64,000 bases of DNA from Dysgonomonas sp. UBA7710 (GTDB lineage: Bacteria > Bacteroidota > Bacteroidia > Bacteroidales > Dysgonomonadaceae). Positions 27,167-36,786 of this stretch are shown piece by piece (within the stretch, counting starts at the first letter, position 1; each line of letters opens with the position of its first letter). The notes below the pieces were generated by a model. That model searched no databases and had not been told where the DNA came from. It was given only the letters and a program-made list of their open reading frames with translations. Location of the stretch: contig NZ_DLFW01000024.1 in assembly GCF_002482385.1 (NCBI RefSeq), positions 1 to 64,000 of the forward strand, in the 5' to 3' direction. The translations under genes and the position numbers were made by a program.

Positions 27167-28621
27167 ATGAAAATACTAACAGGCGCACAAATAAAAGAAA
27201 CTGACCGCTATACTATCGAAAATGAACCTATCAGTTCGATAGAATTAATGGAAAGAGCCTCCAATTCCATCGCACAATGGATATGCAACAATGTAGAGAA
27301 AGATTATCCCCTGCTCTTCCTTATCGGAAAAGGTAACAACGGAGGTGACGGATTGGCCGTAGCCCGTATATTATACCATGCAGGGTATAACTGTTCTGTG
27401 TCTATGGCATTTGATAAAGAACAACTCACCGAGGAGTGCAGATATAATCTGGAGCGCCTGCCCTCCGGTGTCGCCAGCAGTGGTTTAGAAAATATAAGCA
27501 GGAATACTGTCATTATCGACTCCCTGCTGGGTACGGGAGTAAAAGGAGCGATAAAAGAGCCCTTATTATCCATTATAGACAAAGTTAATTCTCTACAAAG
27601 CAAGGTTATATCTATTGATTTACCATCCGGTATGATAAGTGAATACGGAAACAAAAACCAAAAGATTATTAAAGCTGGCATAACCCTGACCCTTGAATTT
27701 CCCAAACTGGCGATGTTATTGCCCGAAGCCGGGGAATACTGCGGAGAAATCAATATATTACCGATTGGACTCAGTTCACAATACATATCCAATGAAGAAA
27801 CTTCCTATCATTATATAACGCCCGGTTTCATTGGTAAAATAAAATTGACAAGGGATAAATTCGCTCACAAAGGAACTTACGGACATACTTTGCTCATATG
27901 TGGGGCGAGAGGAATGGCCGGAGCCGCAATACTGGCGACAGGCGCGGCTTTGCGCTCAGGTTGCGGACTGGTAACCACACACATTCCTGCCGAAGAACGG
28001 TATGCCGTAAATATGGTGTATCCATCTGCCATATTAAGCCTGGATGACGAATCTTATTTTTCCGGCCTGCCTGCAAATGCTTCCAAATATTCATCCATAG
28101 GGATCGGTTGCGGATTGGGGCAAGCCCCGCAAACAGCCGACGCCCTCAAGCAACTATTGGTTTCGGTTTATAAACCGGTTGTAATAGATGCCGACGCACT
28201 GAATATTATATCGGAGCATTACAAAATGAGGCACCATATTCCCGCCGATTCTATCCTTACGCCGCATATCGGAGAACTGAAAAGGCTGATCGGGGAATGG
28301 ACCAGTGAAGAGGAAAAAATAGAACAGGTGAAAAGGCTTGCCGCCAATCTTAAATCCGTCATCATTGTAAAAGGGGCGCATAGCATGGTCTGCCTGCCGG
28401 ACGGTAACTGCTATTTCAACTCTACAGGCAACAGCGGCATGGCAAAAGGCGGTAGCGGCGATGTACTCACCGGTTATATTACAGGCCTGCTGGCACGCGG
28501 GTATAGTAGTGAGCACGCTGCTATCTTAGGCGTATATATGCATGGTCTGGCCGGAGATAAAGCGGCTAAAAAATATGGAACGGAGGGAATGAATAGCAGG
28601 GATTTGATAAAATATTTATGA
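27167..28621 (+). CDS. nnr: Bifunctional NAD(P)H-hydrate epimerase / ADP-dependent dehydratase
   Basis: Two-domain metabolite repair enzyme (484 aa) that restores damaged NAD(P)HX to NAD(P)H. The N-terminal YjeF_N epimerase has GKGNNGGDGLAVAR and DSLLGTGVKG; the C-terminal ribokinase-like dehydratase has GARGMAGAAILATGAALRSGCGLVT, VIDADALN, LTPHIGELKRL, KGAHSMV and GNSGMAKGGSGDVLTG. Both domains are complete and the length is normal. It appears to be a single-gene transcript. Confidence 0.95.
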   Translation: MKILTGAQIKETDRYTIENEPISSIELMERASNSIAQWICNNVEKDYPLLFLIGKGNNGGDGLAVARILYHAGYNCSVSMAFDKEQLTEECRYNLERLPSGVASSGLENISRNTVIIDSLLGTGVKGAIKEPLLSIIDKVNSLQSKVISIDLPSGMISEYGNKNQKIIKAGITLTLEFPKLAMLLPEAGEYCGEINILPIGLSSQYISNEETSYHYITPGFIGKIKLTRDKFAHKGTYGHTLLICGARGMAGAAILATGAALRSGCGLVTTHIPAEERYAVNMVYPSAILSLDDESYFSGLPANASKYSSIGIGCGLGQAPQTADALKQLLVSVYKPVVIDADALNIISEHYKMRHHIPADSILTPHIGELKRLIGEWTSEEEKIEQVKRLAANLKSVIIVKGAHSMVCLPDGNCYFNSTGNSGMAKGGSGDVLTGYITGLLARGYSSEHAAILGVYMHGLAGDKAAKKYGTEGMNSRDLIKYL

Positions 28622-28706
28622 ATCTCAAGATTTCAGGTTTCAAAATCTCAAGATTAGTTCTTCTGTAATTTTGAAATCTTGAAACTTGAAATCTTGAAAT
28701 TAACCC
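28622..28706. repeat. Inverted repeat between convergent genes
   Basis: AATCTCAAGATTTCAGGTTTC on the left is complementary to GAAACTTGAAATCTTGAAAT on the right, with a T-rich middle. It probably forms a long imperfect hairpin that ends transcription from both sides. Confidence 0.55.
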
Positions 28707-30392
28707 TTAATATTTGAATTCATATTCATAACTACTCTCATTCCCGCAGGCATCGGTAGCGGTGAATACCAATTTATGGGTTTGCCCCCGTGTCAAACGT
28801 TTCGGATCGAATTTGTAGGTATAAACAGGAGATTTCACATCATTCTCAAACAGTGCAAACGCTCCGTCGATAGTTCCACGATAAGAAGCAATACCGCTTT
28901 TATTATCTGATAGTCTTATCTTTATTTCTCCTTTAGCTACCCATTTGGCAGGGAGTACAGGAGTGATGGTGGGAGCCTCGGTATCAATGGCGACAGCATA
29001 GGTATCACCCAATTCCCTGATACGAACGGTAACAGCGCCATTGTTGTACTTACCACCTATCCAGGATTCTCGGCTGCCGGTGATGCGTACGATACCGTAC
29101 TGAGATTTGTTGGTCATACTGTCTTTGGTCATCTTGATGGTTATATCGCAGGATTTATCAAGTGGGACATAACTATCGCTGACCTCATAGATGGCAGACA
29201 TATAATTCTTTGACACGGCTCTCTTCAGATTGAAGCACAGGTCTTTATACAGTGACCCGCCGGCAATGGAAATAGAGAACATATTGCCTTCATAATGGTT
29301 ATCCTTGTCCCATGCCATTAGTTGTGTACAGTCTTTCCGCCGGGGGATATCCTGCTTTTTGCCGTACACATCGAAAGAATGAGTCGTCTTGTTGCCATAG
29401 AGGTCTTCGAGTTCGTATTTCAGCTTGTACACCTTTTCCTCGTTTATGTCGATATAACCGTTATTGACGGTCTTATATATAGACAGCTTATTGCCCGGCT
29501 CAATAAATGACTTCTGATAGAAACTCTTTTTACGGGACCAATAGTCGAAATCGATCATACTGTTTATCATCCTCGTATTTCTGAAGTCTACAGATGATAT
29601 ATCCGAAGAGAATATCTCCTTTCCGTCGCAGAACAGGCGTACAATCTTTACCCCGTATATATTGCTTGTTCCCGTCATACGGTCGTTTGCATAAACGCCT
29701 ATACCAATCTTTCCCCATACCTTTATTGAATCGGGAACTACTTTCGCGCCTTTCTTCCCCGGTGTTGCTCCAACAATACGACGAAAGGGTTCATAACCAT
29801 TATTGACCACACCTTTGCCCTCTACGGGATAAACAGCAAAGCCTTTTACCACAGGTGGAACATTATCCTCTATCTGACCCCTATAATACTCAAGTGCATC
29901 GAGGGCCAACTGGCTTTCTGTATCTCTTATCTCGAAATGTACATGAGGTCCGCCGGAAGAACCGGTGTTACCGCTATAAGCAATCAGATCTCCTTTCTTA
30001 ACGGGAAATACCGATTGATCCAATGAAAGATCTACCCTGTAAGACTCCTGCTCATATTGTTTCTCTTTTACATACCCGGCAATCTTCGGAGCAAATTTCT
30101 CAATATGACCATACACGCTTGTCTGCCCATTGGTATGAGCCACATAAATTGCCAATCCGTAGCCCAAAGGAGAGACGGATATACGTGATACGTATCCGTC
30201 TGCAATAGAATATACAGGCTTATTAATCACACCCTGAGTTTTCAGGTCAATGCCCGAATGAAAGTGATTAGGACGCAACTCCCCGAAATTTGCACTAAGA
30301 ATAAGCGGGATATCGAGGGGTGAACGGTATGTATTCTGGGCATTTAAGTTAAAAGTATATATAATGAGTAAAACCGAAAGAATCTTTTTCAT
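28707..30392 (-). CDS. M23 family (LytM-type) metallopeptidase
   Basis: Exported 561-aa protein with a signal peptide (1-18). The LytM domain carries the zinc ligands in H45xxxD49 (HFHSGIDL) and H150xH152 (GGPHVHFE), with GDLIAYSGNTGSSGG between them, so it is probably an active peptidoglycan endopeptidase or a regulator of one. The C-terminal 350 residues are beta-rich, ending in an Ig-like segment (PTITPVLPAKWVAKGEIKI and FDPKRLTRGQTHKLVFTATDACGN). This architecture is common in Bacteroidetes. Confidence 0.93.
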   Translation of the reverse strand: MKKILSVLLIIYTFNLNAQNTYRSPLDIPLILSANFGELRPNHFHSGIDLKTQGVINKPVYSIADGYVSRISVSPLGYGLAIYVAHTNGQTSVYGHIEKFAPKIAGYVKEKQYEQESYRVDLSLDQSVFPVKKGDLIAYSGNTGSSGGPHVHFEIRDTESQLALDALEYYRGQIEDNVPPVVKGFAVYPVEGKGVVNNGYEPFRRIVGATPGKKGAKVVPDSIKVWGKIGIGVYANDRMTGTSNIYGVKIVRLFCDGKEIFSSDISSVDFRNTRMINSMIDFDYWSRKKSFYQKSFIEPGNKLSIYKTVNNGYIDINEEKVYKLKYELEDLYGNKTTHSFDVYGKKQDIPRRKDCTQLMAWDKDNHYEGNMFSISIAGGSLYKDLCFNLKRAVSKNYMSAIYEVSDSYVPLDKSCDITIKMTKDSMTNKSQYGIVRITGSRESWIGGKYNNGAVTVRIRELGDTYAVAIDTEAPTITPVLPAKWVAKGEIKIRLSDNKSGIASYRGTIDGAFALFENDVKSPVYTYKFDPKRLTRGQTHKLVFTATDACGNESSYEYEFKY

Positions 30393-30691
30393 TTGTAAAT
30401 CGTATTAAAAAATAGGGCCGGATTTAAACGGCTACTAAAAGTGAGATACAAAAATAGCCTTTTTTTGCATAAAGCCAATTATCATTTATCTATATATGGA
30501 AAGGTAAGATCTCTAAACTTATTCTCGTTTTTTACTCTTTTAGCCCCTTTCTTCGTTCTTTGACAATTTTATTTTAAATAAATTTCGTTTTTGCACAAAT
30601 GAATTTGTATTTTCGCGATAAATAAACAGCATTGAAAATCAATATCATAATAAAATAACTAAAATTAATTTCAAAAAAATAGTATCAAACA
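30393..30691. other. AT-rich intergenic region, no gene seen
   Basis: About 300 bp of A/T-rich DNA between the divergent M23 gene and tRNA-Glu. Nothing recognisable apart from the tRNA promoter that begins at 30692. Confidence 0.5.
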
Positions 30692-30722
30692 TTTGCAAGT
30701 AATCAAAAATGAATTACCTTTG
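30692..30722 (+). promoter_or_regulatory. Promoter for tRNA-Glu and rpsT
   Basis: TTTG at 30692-30695, 19 bp, TACCTTTG at 30715-30722. This matches the Bacteroidetes sigma-ABfr consensus exactly and lies 56 bp ahead of the tRNA. Confidence 0.85.
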
Positions 30723-30778
30723 CATCCGCAATCAAAGGAGAAAGCAGCTGTAAAAACAGAACGGAAACTCCGCAGGAT

Positions 30779-30850
30779 GGCCCATTCGTCTATCGGTTAG
30801 GACGCAAGATTTTCATTCTTGAAAGAGGGGTTCGACTCCCCTATGGGCTA
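30779..30850 (+). tRNA. tRNA-Glu (anticodon TTC)
   Basis: 72-base cloverleaf: acceptor GGCCCAT pairs with ATGGGCT (one G-U), discriminator A; anticodon stem CAAGA / TCTTG with loop TTTTCAT giving anticodon TTC; T arm GGGG-TTCGACT-CCCC. The CCA end is not encoded. It is 40 bp upstream of rpsT and probably shares its transcript. Confidence 0.95.
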
Positions 30851-30890
30851 CAAAATAAAATAAAAAATTAAAAAATAAGGATTAGTCAAC

Positions 30891-31145
30891 ATGGCAAATC
30901 ATAAATCAGCAGAAAAGAGAATCAGACAAGCAGAAGTAAGACGCTTGAGAAACAGATATTCAGCAAGAACAACCCGTAATGCAGTTAGAAAGTTCCGTAC
31001 GCTGACTGATAAGGCTGAAGCACAAAAATTGTATCCTTCGGTATGTTCTATGCTTGACAGACTGGCTAAAAAGAACGTTATCCACAAAAACAAAGCGGGT
31101 AACCTGAAATCTAAATTAGCTGCTCACGTTAAATCATTAGCATAA
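30891..31145 (+). CDS. rpsT: 30S ribosomal protein S20
   Basis: 84-aa basic protein that binds 16S rRNA early in small-subunit assembly. MANHKSAEKRIRQAEVRR and the SMLDRLAKKNVIHKNKAGNLKSKL region are diagnostic. It is followed by an intrinsic terminator at 31178. Confidence 0.98.
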   Translation: MANHKSAEKRIRQAEVRRLRNRYSARTTRNAVRKFRTLTDKAEAQKLYPSVCSMLDRLAKKNVIHKNKAGNLKSKLAAHVKSLA

Positions 31146-31177
31146 GATACTAATATAAGAACTGTCAATATAAAACA

Positions 31178-31207
31178 GAGGCTAAGCTCTACGGAGTTTG
31201 GCCTTTT
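31178..31207 (+). terminator. Terminator after rpsT
   Basis: AGGCTAAGCTC / GGAGTTTGGCCT form an imperfect GC-containing stem followed by six T. Confidence 0.7.
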
Positions 31208-31245
31208 TTAAATTTACACCCGGCAGAATAAACAGACAATATTCC

Positions 31246-31276
31246 ATTGTATTCCAAAAACTTATTCTTATCTTTG
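31246..31276 (+). promoter_or_regulatory. Promoter of rpsP
   Basis: TTG at 31247-31249, 19 bp, TATCTTTG at 31269-31276, placed 52 bp before the rpsP ATG. Confidence 0.75.
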
Positions 31277-31328
31277 CACCCGCTAATAACAATTATGTAT
31301 TAATTAATAATTAACAAAAGAAAGAAAA

Positions 31329-31919
31329 ATGGCTACAAAGATCCGTTTACAAAGACGAGGACGTAAAGGTTATCCTTTTTATCACATCGTCATTGCAGAT
31401 AGCAGAGCTCCACGTGATGGAAAATTTATTGAAAAGGTTGGTTCATATAACCCGAACACAAATCCTGCTACAATAACTATAAATTTCGACAGGGCTTTGT
31501 ACTGGTTACAAGTTGGTGCTCAACCTACCGACACTACTCGTAACATACTTTCTGAAGAAGGAGTATTGTTAAAGAAACACCTTCTTGGTGGTGTTGCTAA
31601 AGGTGCATTTACAGAAGCTGATGCAGAGAAAAAATTCGAAACATGGAAAGCTGAGAAAGAAAAAGGAACCCAGGCTGTCATCAACAAAAACGAAACAAAA
31701 GCTAAAGCTGATGCAAAAGCCCGTTTAGATGCTGAAAAAGCTGCAAATAAGGCTAAAGCAGAAGCAGTAGCACAAAAGAAAGCTGAAGAAAATGCTGCTC
31801 AGGCACAAGCTGAAGCAGAGGCTGCTCCGGCTGAAGAAGTTGCTGAAACAGAAGCGCCAGTCGCAGAAGCTCCGGCTACTGAAACAGAAGCTCCGGCTGA
31901 AGAAAAAAGTGCTGAATAA
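31329..31919 (+). CDS. rpsP: 30S ribosomal protein S16 with long C-terminal extension
   Basis: The first about 80 residues are canonical S16 (MATKIRLQRRGRKGYPFYHIVIADSR, IEKVGSYNPNT, LQVGAQPTDTTRNILSEEG). The remaining about 115 residues are a low-complexity Ala/Lys/Glu tail that turns strongly acidic at the end (PAEEVAETEAPVAEAPATE). Bacteroidetes S16 proteins often carry such tails; the tail function is unknown. The gene has its own promoter and terminator. Confidence 0.97.
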   Translation: MATKIRLQRRGRKGYPFYHIVIADSRAPRDGKFIEKVGSYNPNTNPATITINFDRALYWLQVGAQPTDTTRNILSEEGVLLKKHLLGGVAKGAFTEADAEKKFETWKAEKEKGTQAVINKNETKAKADAKARLDAEKAANKAKAEAVAQKKAEENAAQAQAEAEAAPAEEVAETEAPVAEAPATETEAPAEEKSAE

Positions 31920-31946
31920 TATATTGAAAGAAATATCACAGCATAT

Positions 31947-31976
31947 AAAAAGCTCCGGAAATCCGGAGCTTTTTTA
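31947..31976 (+). terminator. Strong terminator after rpsP
   Basis: AAGCTCCGGA / TCCGGAGCTT perfect stem with a two-base loop and a run of six T. Confidence 0.9.
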
Positions 31977-31999
31977 TTCGGTATAATTATAGCAGATTA

Positions 32000-33127
32000 T
32001 TATACCCACATCAGGTCGCTCATAATGCCATCCGAGATAAAGATGCCTTCGCGGGTTAGTTTCAATACATTATCATTATTGGTTACAAATCCCTGATTGA
32101 TATACTTCCGTACATTCTTCATGCAATAATCTTTCATTGATGTACCAAAACGGTTTTCCAGCACAACAAGGTTTACTCCCCACATGGTACGCATGCCAGT
32201 CAGTATAAAGTCATTATAACCGGTATTCTTATCAAGATATTCCGTTTCTACGGCCGGACTCCCCTGCCCTATCCCTTCCGTATACTTAGAGATAGAGGCA
32301 ATGTTCCATGCGCGGTTCTGCCCGTCAAAAGAATGCGCCGCGGGTCCTAATCCAAGATACTTTTCTCCAAGCCAATACGAACTATTATGTTTCGAATATA
32401 GCCCATTCCGGGCAAAGTTAGATATCTCATAGTGCTGGAATCCGGCATCGCTCAGGCTGTCAATCATCGTAGAAAACATCTGCACGCTCAAATCCTCATC
32501 CACAGGCTTTACATCGCCCAATCTGAACAAACGGTACAGCCGTGTTCCCTGTTCATAAATAAGGTGATATGACGAAATATGCTGTACATCAAGATTTATA
32601 GCCTGTTCCAGATTTCGTTGCCAGATATCCATTGTCTGATTTGGCAGGCCATACATCAGATCGATGCTGATATTGTTATAGCCTGACGACTTACATAAGC
32701 TGACCGCGTCTATTGCCCTTTCGGCAGAATGCCTGCGCTTGAGGAATTTCAGCTCATTGTCATCGAAACTCTGGATACCAATACCCAGGCGGTTGAAAGG
32801 TAATCCCCGGAGCGTTTCTATATATTTTGCATCCAGGTCGTCCGGATTGGCCTCCATTGTTATTTCAGCATCAGAGGCAACCGTAAAATTAGCCCGGATG
32901 GTATCAAATATTCTTTGGAAGTCCCCGTATGATAATTGGGAAGGCGTTCCTCCTCCGAAATAGATTGTCTTTACTATCTCATTTGAGATGTAGTCTCTGC
33001 GCAACTCTATTTCCCTGCATACAGCCGATACATAGTTATGCTTTGGAGACATATCGGTGCGGGTATAAAAATCGCAATAAATGCACCTTGTCTTGCAGAA
33101 AGGAACGTGTATATAAATGCCTGCCAT
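32000..33127 (-). CDS. hemW: Heme chaperone HemW (radical SAM, CPO-III-like)
   Basis: 375-aa radical SAM protein. The 4Fe-4S cysteines are Cys11, Cys15 and Cys18 (CKTRCIYC), followed by IYFGGGTPSQL, MEANPDDL, NRLGIGIQSF, DLMYGLPNQT and the C-terminal HemN-type winged-helix part (GLGPAAHSFDG). The pattern, with a short N-terminus before the first cysteine, favours HemW (heme trafficking) over the oxygen-independent coproporphyrinogen oxidase HemN. It is downstream of the acyl-CoA ligase on the same strand, 58 bp apart. Confidence 0.93.
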   Translation of the reverse strand: MAGIYIHVPFCKTRCIYCDFYTRTDMSPKHNYVSAVCREIELRRDYISNEIVKTIYFGGGTPSQLSYGDFQRIFDTIRANFTVASDAEITMEANPDDLDAKYIETLRGLPFNRLGIGIQSFDDNELKFLKRRHSAERAIDAVSLCKSSGYNNISIDLMYGLPNQTMDIWQRNLEQAINLDVQHISSYHLIYEQGTRLYRLFRLGDVKPVDEDLSVQMFSTMIDSLSDAGFQHYEISNFARNGLYSKHNSSYWLGEKYLGLGPAAHSFDGQNRAWNIASISKYTEGIGQGSPAVETEYLDKNTGYNDFILTGMRTMWGVNLVVLENRFGTSMKDYCMKNVRKYINQGFVTNNDNVLKLTREGIFISDGIMSDLMWV

Positions 33128-33182
33128 GTTTTAGCCGATAGCCGATAGCCATTAGCTGATAGCTATCAGCTAAAAGCTAACA
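33127..33182. repeat. Short GATAGC-type repeat in the hemW upstream gap
   Basis: GCCGATAGCCGATAGCC followed by the palindrome AGCTGATAGCTATCAGCT. Similar AGCTGATAG words occur near 41043-41065. Probably a small dispersed repeat or hairpin. Confidence 0.45.
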
Positions 33183-33185
33183 GCG

Positions 33186-34997
33186 TTATTCTTTATACAT
33201 CTTGTCGATGATATCTTTATACTTCTCTGCTACAAACTTACGTTTAACCTTCAATGTATTGGTGAGTTCACCGCCTTCCATTGTGAATGGTTCGGGCAGC
33301 AGCCAGTACCTCTTAATCTTTTCGTAAGGAGCAAAATTTGCCTGTAACAATTCGATACGGCCGTCGAGCATACGCAGGATATCTACATTGGAGAGTAGTT
33401 CTTCCAGTTTATCATACCGGATATTGTGAGCCTCTGCATAATCTTCCAAGGCCTTATAATCCGGTACGATCAGGGCGCTCACAAATTTACGTTCGTCCGC
33501 TATAACAGCTATCATGTCGACAAACTTATCTTCAGACACTTTTGTTTCTATCGCCTGAGGGGCAATATACTTACCGTTAGCTGTTTTGAAAAGATCTTTT
33601 ATACGCTCGGTCAGAAACAAGACATTTCCTTCCAGTCGTCCGGCATCACCTGTACGGAAATACCCATCCTCGGTGAACACTTTAGCCGTTTCTTCCGGTT
33701 TCTTATAATACTCGCGCATAACGGTTTTCCCTTTCACGAGTATCTCGTTGTTTGCAGGATCTATCCTTACATCCACCTCCGGCATAATAGTACCGATGGA
33801 ACCTATTCTGAATCCTTTTTCCGGATAAAAACTAACTGTCGCACTGGTCTCTGTTAATCCATAGCCTATTATTATAGGTATATTTACCGATTGCAGGAAC
33901 TCATTTATAGAGTCTGACAGTGGTGCCCCGGCACATGGAAATATATTACCGTTCTGGATACCGACCACCATCTTCAACACGCGGAATACAGTATTATTAT
34001 ATAAGAAGAATTTGATCCTCAGACCAAAAGGCGCACGGATTCCATTGTTCTTATAATCGAGATTATACCTCTTGCCTGTTTTGATCGCATGAGTGTACAA
34101 CCACTTCATGACTCCCTTGGAATCAGAAATTTTCTCTTGCACCCCCGCATATACCTTTTCCCAAAAACGGGGAACACTACACATAATCGAAGGCTTGATC
34201 TGTTGTATAGACTTCTGTATCTCCTTCGCATCCTGATTGATGGCAATAGTCATACCTTTGTGAAGTGCATAACATGTCCATGCCCGCTCGAAGATATGTG
34301 CCAGTGGCAGGAAATTCATCGATACATCTTTGTTGGATGTCATAGCCAGCCTCATATCGTGAATACGGAATACTTGCAAGAAGCAAGAGTGAGGTATCAC
34401 AACACCTTTAGGCTCGCCTGTTGTACCTGAAGTATATATTATGCAGGCGATATCGTCTTCTTGTCTCGATTTCATGCGTACACGCACAATAACTTCCGTA
34501 TTGGAGTTCTCTCCCGAGGCGATAAAATCATCGAAATAAATAGATGTCTTATCTTCGGGATGGAACTTTACTTTGTTATCGAATACAATTATCCTTTTCA
34601 GGACGGAAGATCCGCTCTGCTGCACCTTAAACGCATTATTATACTGGAACTGCTCTCCGGCGAACAACAATTCCACATTCGCATCGTTGACTATATACTC
34701 CACCTGTGTAGGTGAAGAGGTCGCATATATAGGTACCGATACGCACCTGTTGGCATACGAAGCAAAATCGGCAAAAAGGTACTGAGGCATATTCTGGGAA
34801 TAAACCGCGACCTTATCGCCTTCATTTACACCTATTTCGGCCATAGCCCATGCCGTCTTCATTACGTTATCCGAAAACTTCTTCCATGAAATACTCTTCC
34901 ATTTTTTTTCGTAAGGGTTCCTATACTTCAGGGCGGTTCTTTTCCCATATCTGATGGCTTGGCGATGCACCAAAATAGATAAATGATAATAGTTCAT
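33186..34997 (-). CDS. Long-chain fatty-acid--CoA ligase (AMP-binding)
   Basis: 603-aa adenylate-forming enzyme activating long-chain fatty acids to acyl-CoA. The P-loop-like YTSGTTGEPKG lies near residue 190, then SFLP-type MNFLPLAHIFERAW, GYGLTETSATVSFYP, and the DGYFRTGDAGRLEGN and ITERIKDLFKTANGKYIAPQ signatures (visible as TGDAGR and KDLFKTANGK). The lack of a membrane anchor suggests cytoplasmic or peripheral location. It shares a strand with hemW but the functional link is unclear. Confidence 0.93.
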   Translation of the reverse strand: MNYYHLSILVHRQAIRYGKRTALKYRNPYEKKWKSISWKKFSDNVMKTAWAMAEIGVNEGDKVAVYSQNMPQYLFADFASYANRCVSVPIYATSSPTQVEYIVNDANVELLFAGEQFQYNNAFKVQQSGSSVLKRIIVFDNKVKFHPEDKTSIYFDDFIASGENSNTEVIVRVRMKSRQEDDIACIIYTSGTTGEPKGVVIPHSCFLQVFRIHDMRLAMTSNKDVSMNFLPLAHIFERAWTCYALHKGMTIAINQDAKEIQKSIQQIKPSIMCSVPRFWEKVYAGVQEKISDSKGVMKWLYTHAIKTGKRYNLDYKNNGIRAPFGLRIKFFLYNNTVFRVLKMVVGIQNGNIFPCAGAPLSDSINEFLQSVNIPIIIGYGLTETSATVSFYPEKGFRIGSIGTIMPEVDVRIDPANNEILVKGKTVMREYYKKPEETAKVFTEDGYFRTGDAGRLEGNVLFLTERIKDLFKTANGKYIAPQAIETKVSEDKFVDMIAVIADERKFVSALIVPDYKALEDYAEAHNIRYDKLEELLSNVDILRMLDGRIELLQANFAPYEKIKRYWLLPEPFTMEGGELTNTLKVKRKFVAEKYKDIIDKMYKE

Positions 34998-35197
34998 GGA
35001 AATTCTTTTTGATTCGTAATTCTTGCAAAGGTAGTCTTAAATATGGAAAATATATTATGTAATTGCAATTTTTATAGTTGCACAAACACCCATTGTCAGA
35101 TTAATCAAATTAAGACCCATAAACAGTTTGACATCTTGTTTTCCCTAACATGGTAAAAACTTATAACCTATAGCTTATAACTCATAACTTATTTTAC

Positions 35198-35205
35198 TAC
35201 TTTTG
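35198..35205 (+). promoter_or_regulatory. Probable -7 box of the flippase gene
   Basis: TACTTTTG, 17 bp ahead of the ATG at 35223, matches TAnnTTTG. No clean -33 element is visible. Confidence 0.4.
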
Positions 35206-35222
35206 TAGCCAAATAATTTTCT

Positions 35223-36746
35223 ATGGCAGGTAGTGGAATGAAGAGTTTGGCGAAAGATACTGCAATCTACGGATTGAGTAGTATTCTCGGCCGTGTTCTC
35301 AACTGGTTTCTGATGCCACTGCACATCAGCATTTTCACCAATACTATAGAATATGGGAAAGTTAGCCGCATATATGGGCTTACGGCACTGTTTCTGGTAT
35401 TGCTGACTTACGGACTGGAAACGGGTTTCTTCCGATTTATGAATAAAAAGGAAGAAAATGCGGATAAGGTATATTCTACCTCACTGATAACCATAGGCTG
35501 CACCTCACTGCTCTTTATATTGTTCTGTATCTGCTTCATTACGCCTATTTCCGAATGGCTCAGATATACGGATCACAGGGAACATATAATGATTATGGCA
35601 ATCGTGGTTGCCCTGGATGCCTTTATGACTATTCCTTTCGCATACCTGAGACAACAAAAAAGGCCGAAACGGTTTGCCGCACTGAAACTCGCCTTTATTT
35701 TCTTCAATATATTTTTCAATCTGTTCTTCTTAGTATTTTGCCCCTGGATAAAAGAGGCTTACCCCGATTTTATACTCAATAAGTTTTATCATCAGGATAT
35801 AGGTATAGGGTATATATTTCTGGCTAATCTTATATCTACGCTGGCTGTATTAATCCTGTTGATACCAACAACAATGAAGGGGTTGAAAATAGACTTTGAC
35901 AGAAGCCTGCTGGGCCGTCTGCTGAAATATTCTTTTCCGCTGCTCATGCTGGGACTGGCAGGGGTTATCAGCCAGACCGTAGCGCAACTGGTGTATCCTT
36001 ATCTTCCTTTTGACAGTGTCGAAGAAGCCGACCGCCAGTTGGGAATATACAGCGCCTGTGTCAAATTCTCGGTCATAATATCTATGTTCATCCAGGCCTT
36101 CCGTTACGCTTATGAGCCGTTCTTTTTCGGGAAAAACAAGGATGGGAAGGACAATACCAGGTCTTATGCGGACGCAATGAAATATTTCATCATATTTGTG
36201 CTGCTGATTTTTCTGGTAGTGATGTTCTACATAGATATTATCCAGTACATTATGCATAAAATCGGCCGTAATTATGCCATAGGGCTGGACGTTCTGCCGT
36301 ATGCCATGATGGGTGAGATATTTTTCGGTATCTATTTCAACCTTTCGGTATGGTACAAACTGACGGACAAGACCAAATACGGAGCATATTTCTCCATACT
36401 GGGATGCATCATACAGGTAGTAATGAATATTGTACTTGTTCCCGTTTACGGCTATATAGCCAGTGCATGGGCTACGTTCGCGTGCAACCTGGTAATAGCT
36501 GCCATATCGTACTTCATAGGGCAAAAGTATTTCCCTATAAAATATGACCTGAAAAATATATTCCTTTATTTCATTCTGGCAACCGTATTTTATATAGCCG
36601 CCATGTATCCGCAGATAGACAATGAATTGCTGCGTATGGGATACCGTACATTGTTCCTCATCGCTTTTGCGGCGATTGTGATTAAAAAGGATTTGCCTTT
36701 GAGTGAAATACCTCTTATCAACAGATACTTCAAGAAAAATAAATAA
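35223..36746 (+). CDS. Oligosaccharide flippase (Wzx-like, MOP superfamily)
   Basis: 507-aa integral membrane protein with about 14 hydrophobic segments. The N-terminus (LAKDTAIYGLSSILGRVLNW) and the SFPLLMLGLAGVISQT and LPYAMMGEIFFGIYFNLSVWYKLTDKT regions resemble polysaccharide biosynthesis proteins of the MOP superfamily in Bacteroidetes, which move lipid-linked sugars across the inner membrane. No glycosyltransferases are adjacent, so the glycan is unknown. The S46 peptidase gene starts 40 bp downstream. Confidence 0.87.
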   Translation: MAGSGMKSLAKDTAIYGLSSILGRVLNWFLMPLHISIFTNTIEYGKVSRIYGLTALFLVLLTYGLETGFFRFMNKKEENADKVYSTSLITIGCTSLLFILFCICFITPISEWLRYTDHREHIMIMAIVVALDAFMTIPFAYLRQQKRPKRFAALKLAFIFFNIFFNLFFLVFCPWIKEAYPDFILNKFYHQDIGIGYIFLANLISTLAVLILLIPTTMKGLKIDFDRSLLGRLLKYSFPLLMLGLAGVISQTVAQLVYPYLPFDSVEEADRQLGIYSACVKFSVIISMFIQAFRYAYEPFFFGKNKDGKDNTRSYADAMKYFIIFVLLIFLVVMFYIDIIQYIMHKIGRNYAIGLDVLPYAMMGEIFFGIYFNLSVWYKLTDKTKYGAYFSILGCIIQVVMNIVLVPVYGYIASAWATFACNLVIAAISYFIGQKYFPIKYDLKNIFLYFILATVFYIAAMYPQIDNELLRMGYRTLFLIAFAAIVIKKDLPLSEIPLINRYFKKNK

Positions 36747-36786
36747 AACAAAATACAATCAATAAATCAATAATAATTATAAACCA

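Noticed and set aside
35850..36758. Leftward 302-codon frame opposite the flippase
   Set aside because: Antisense shadow; composition rich in His/Gln/Tyr without domain signs.
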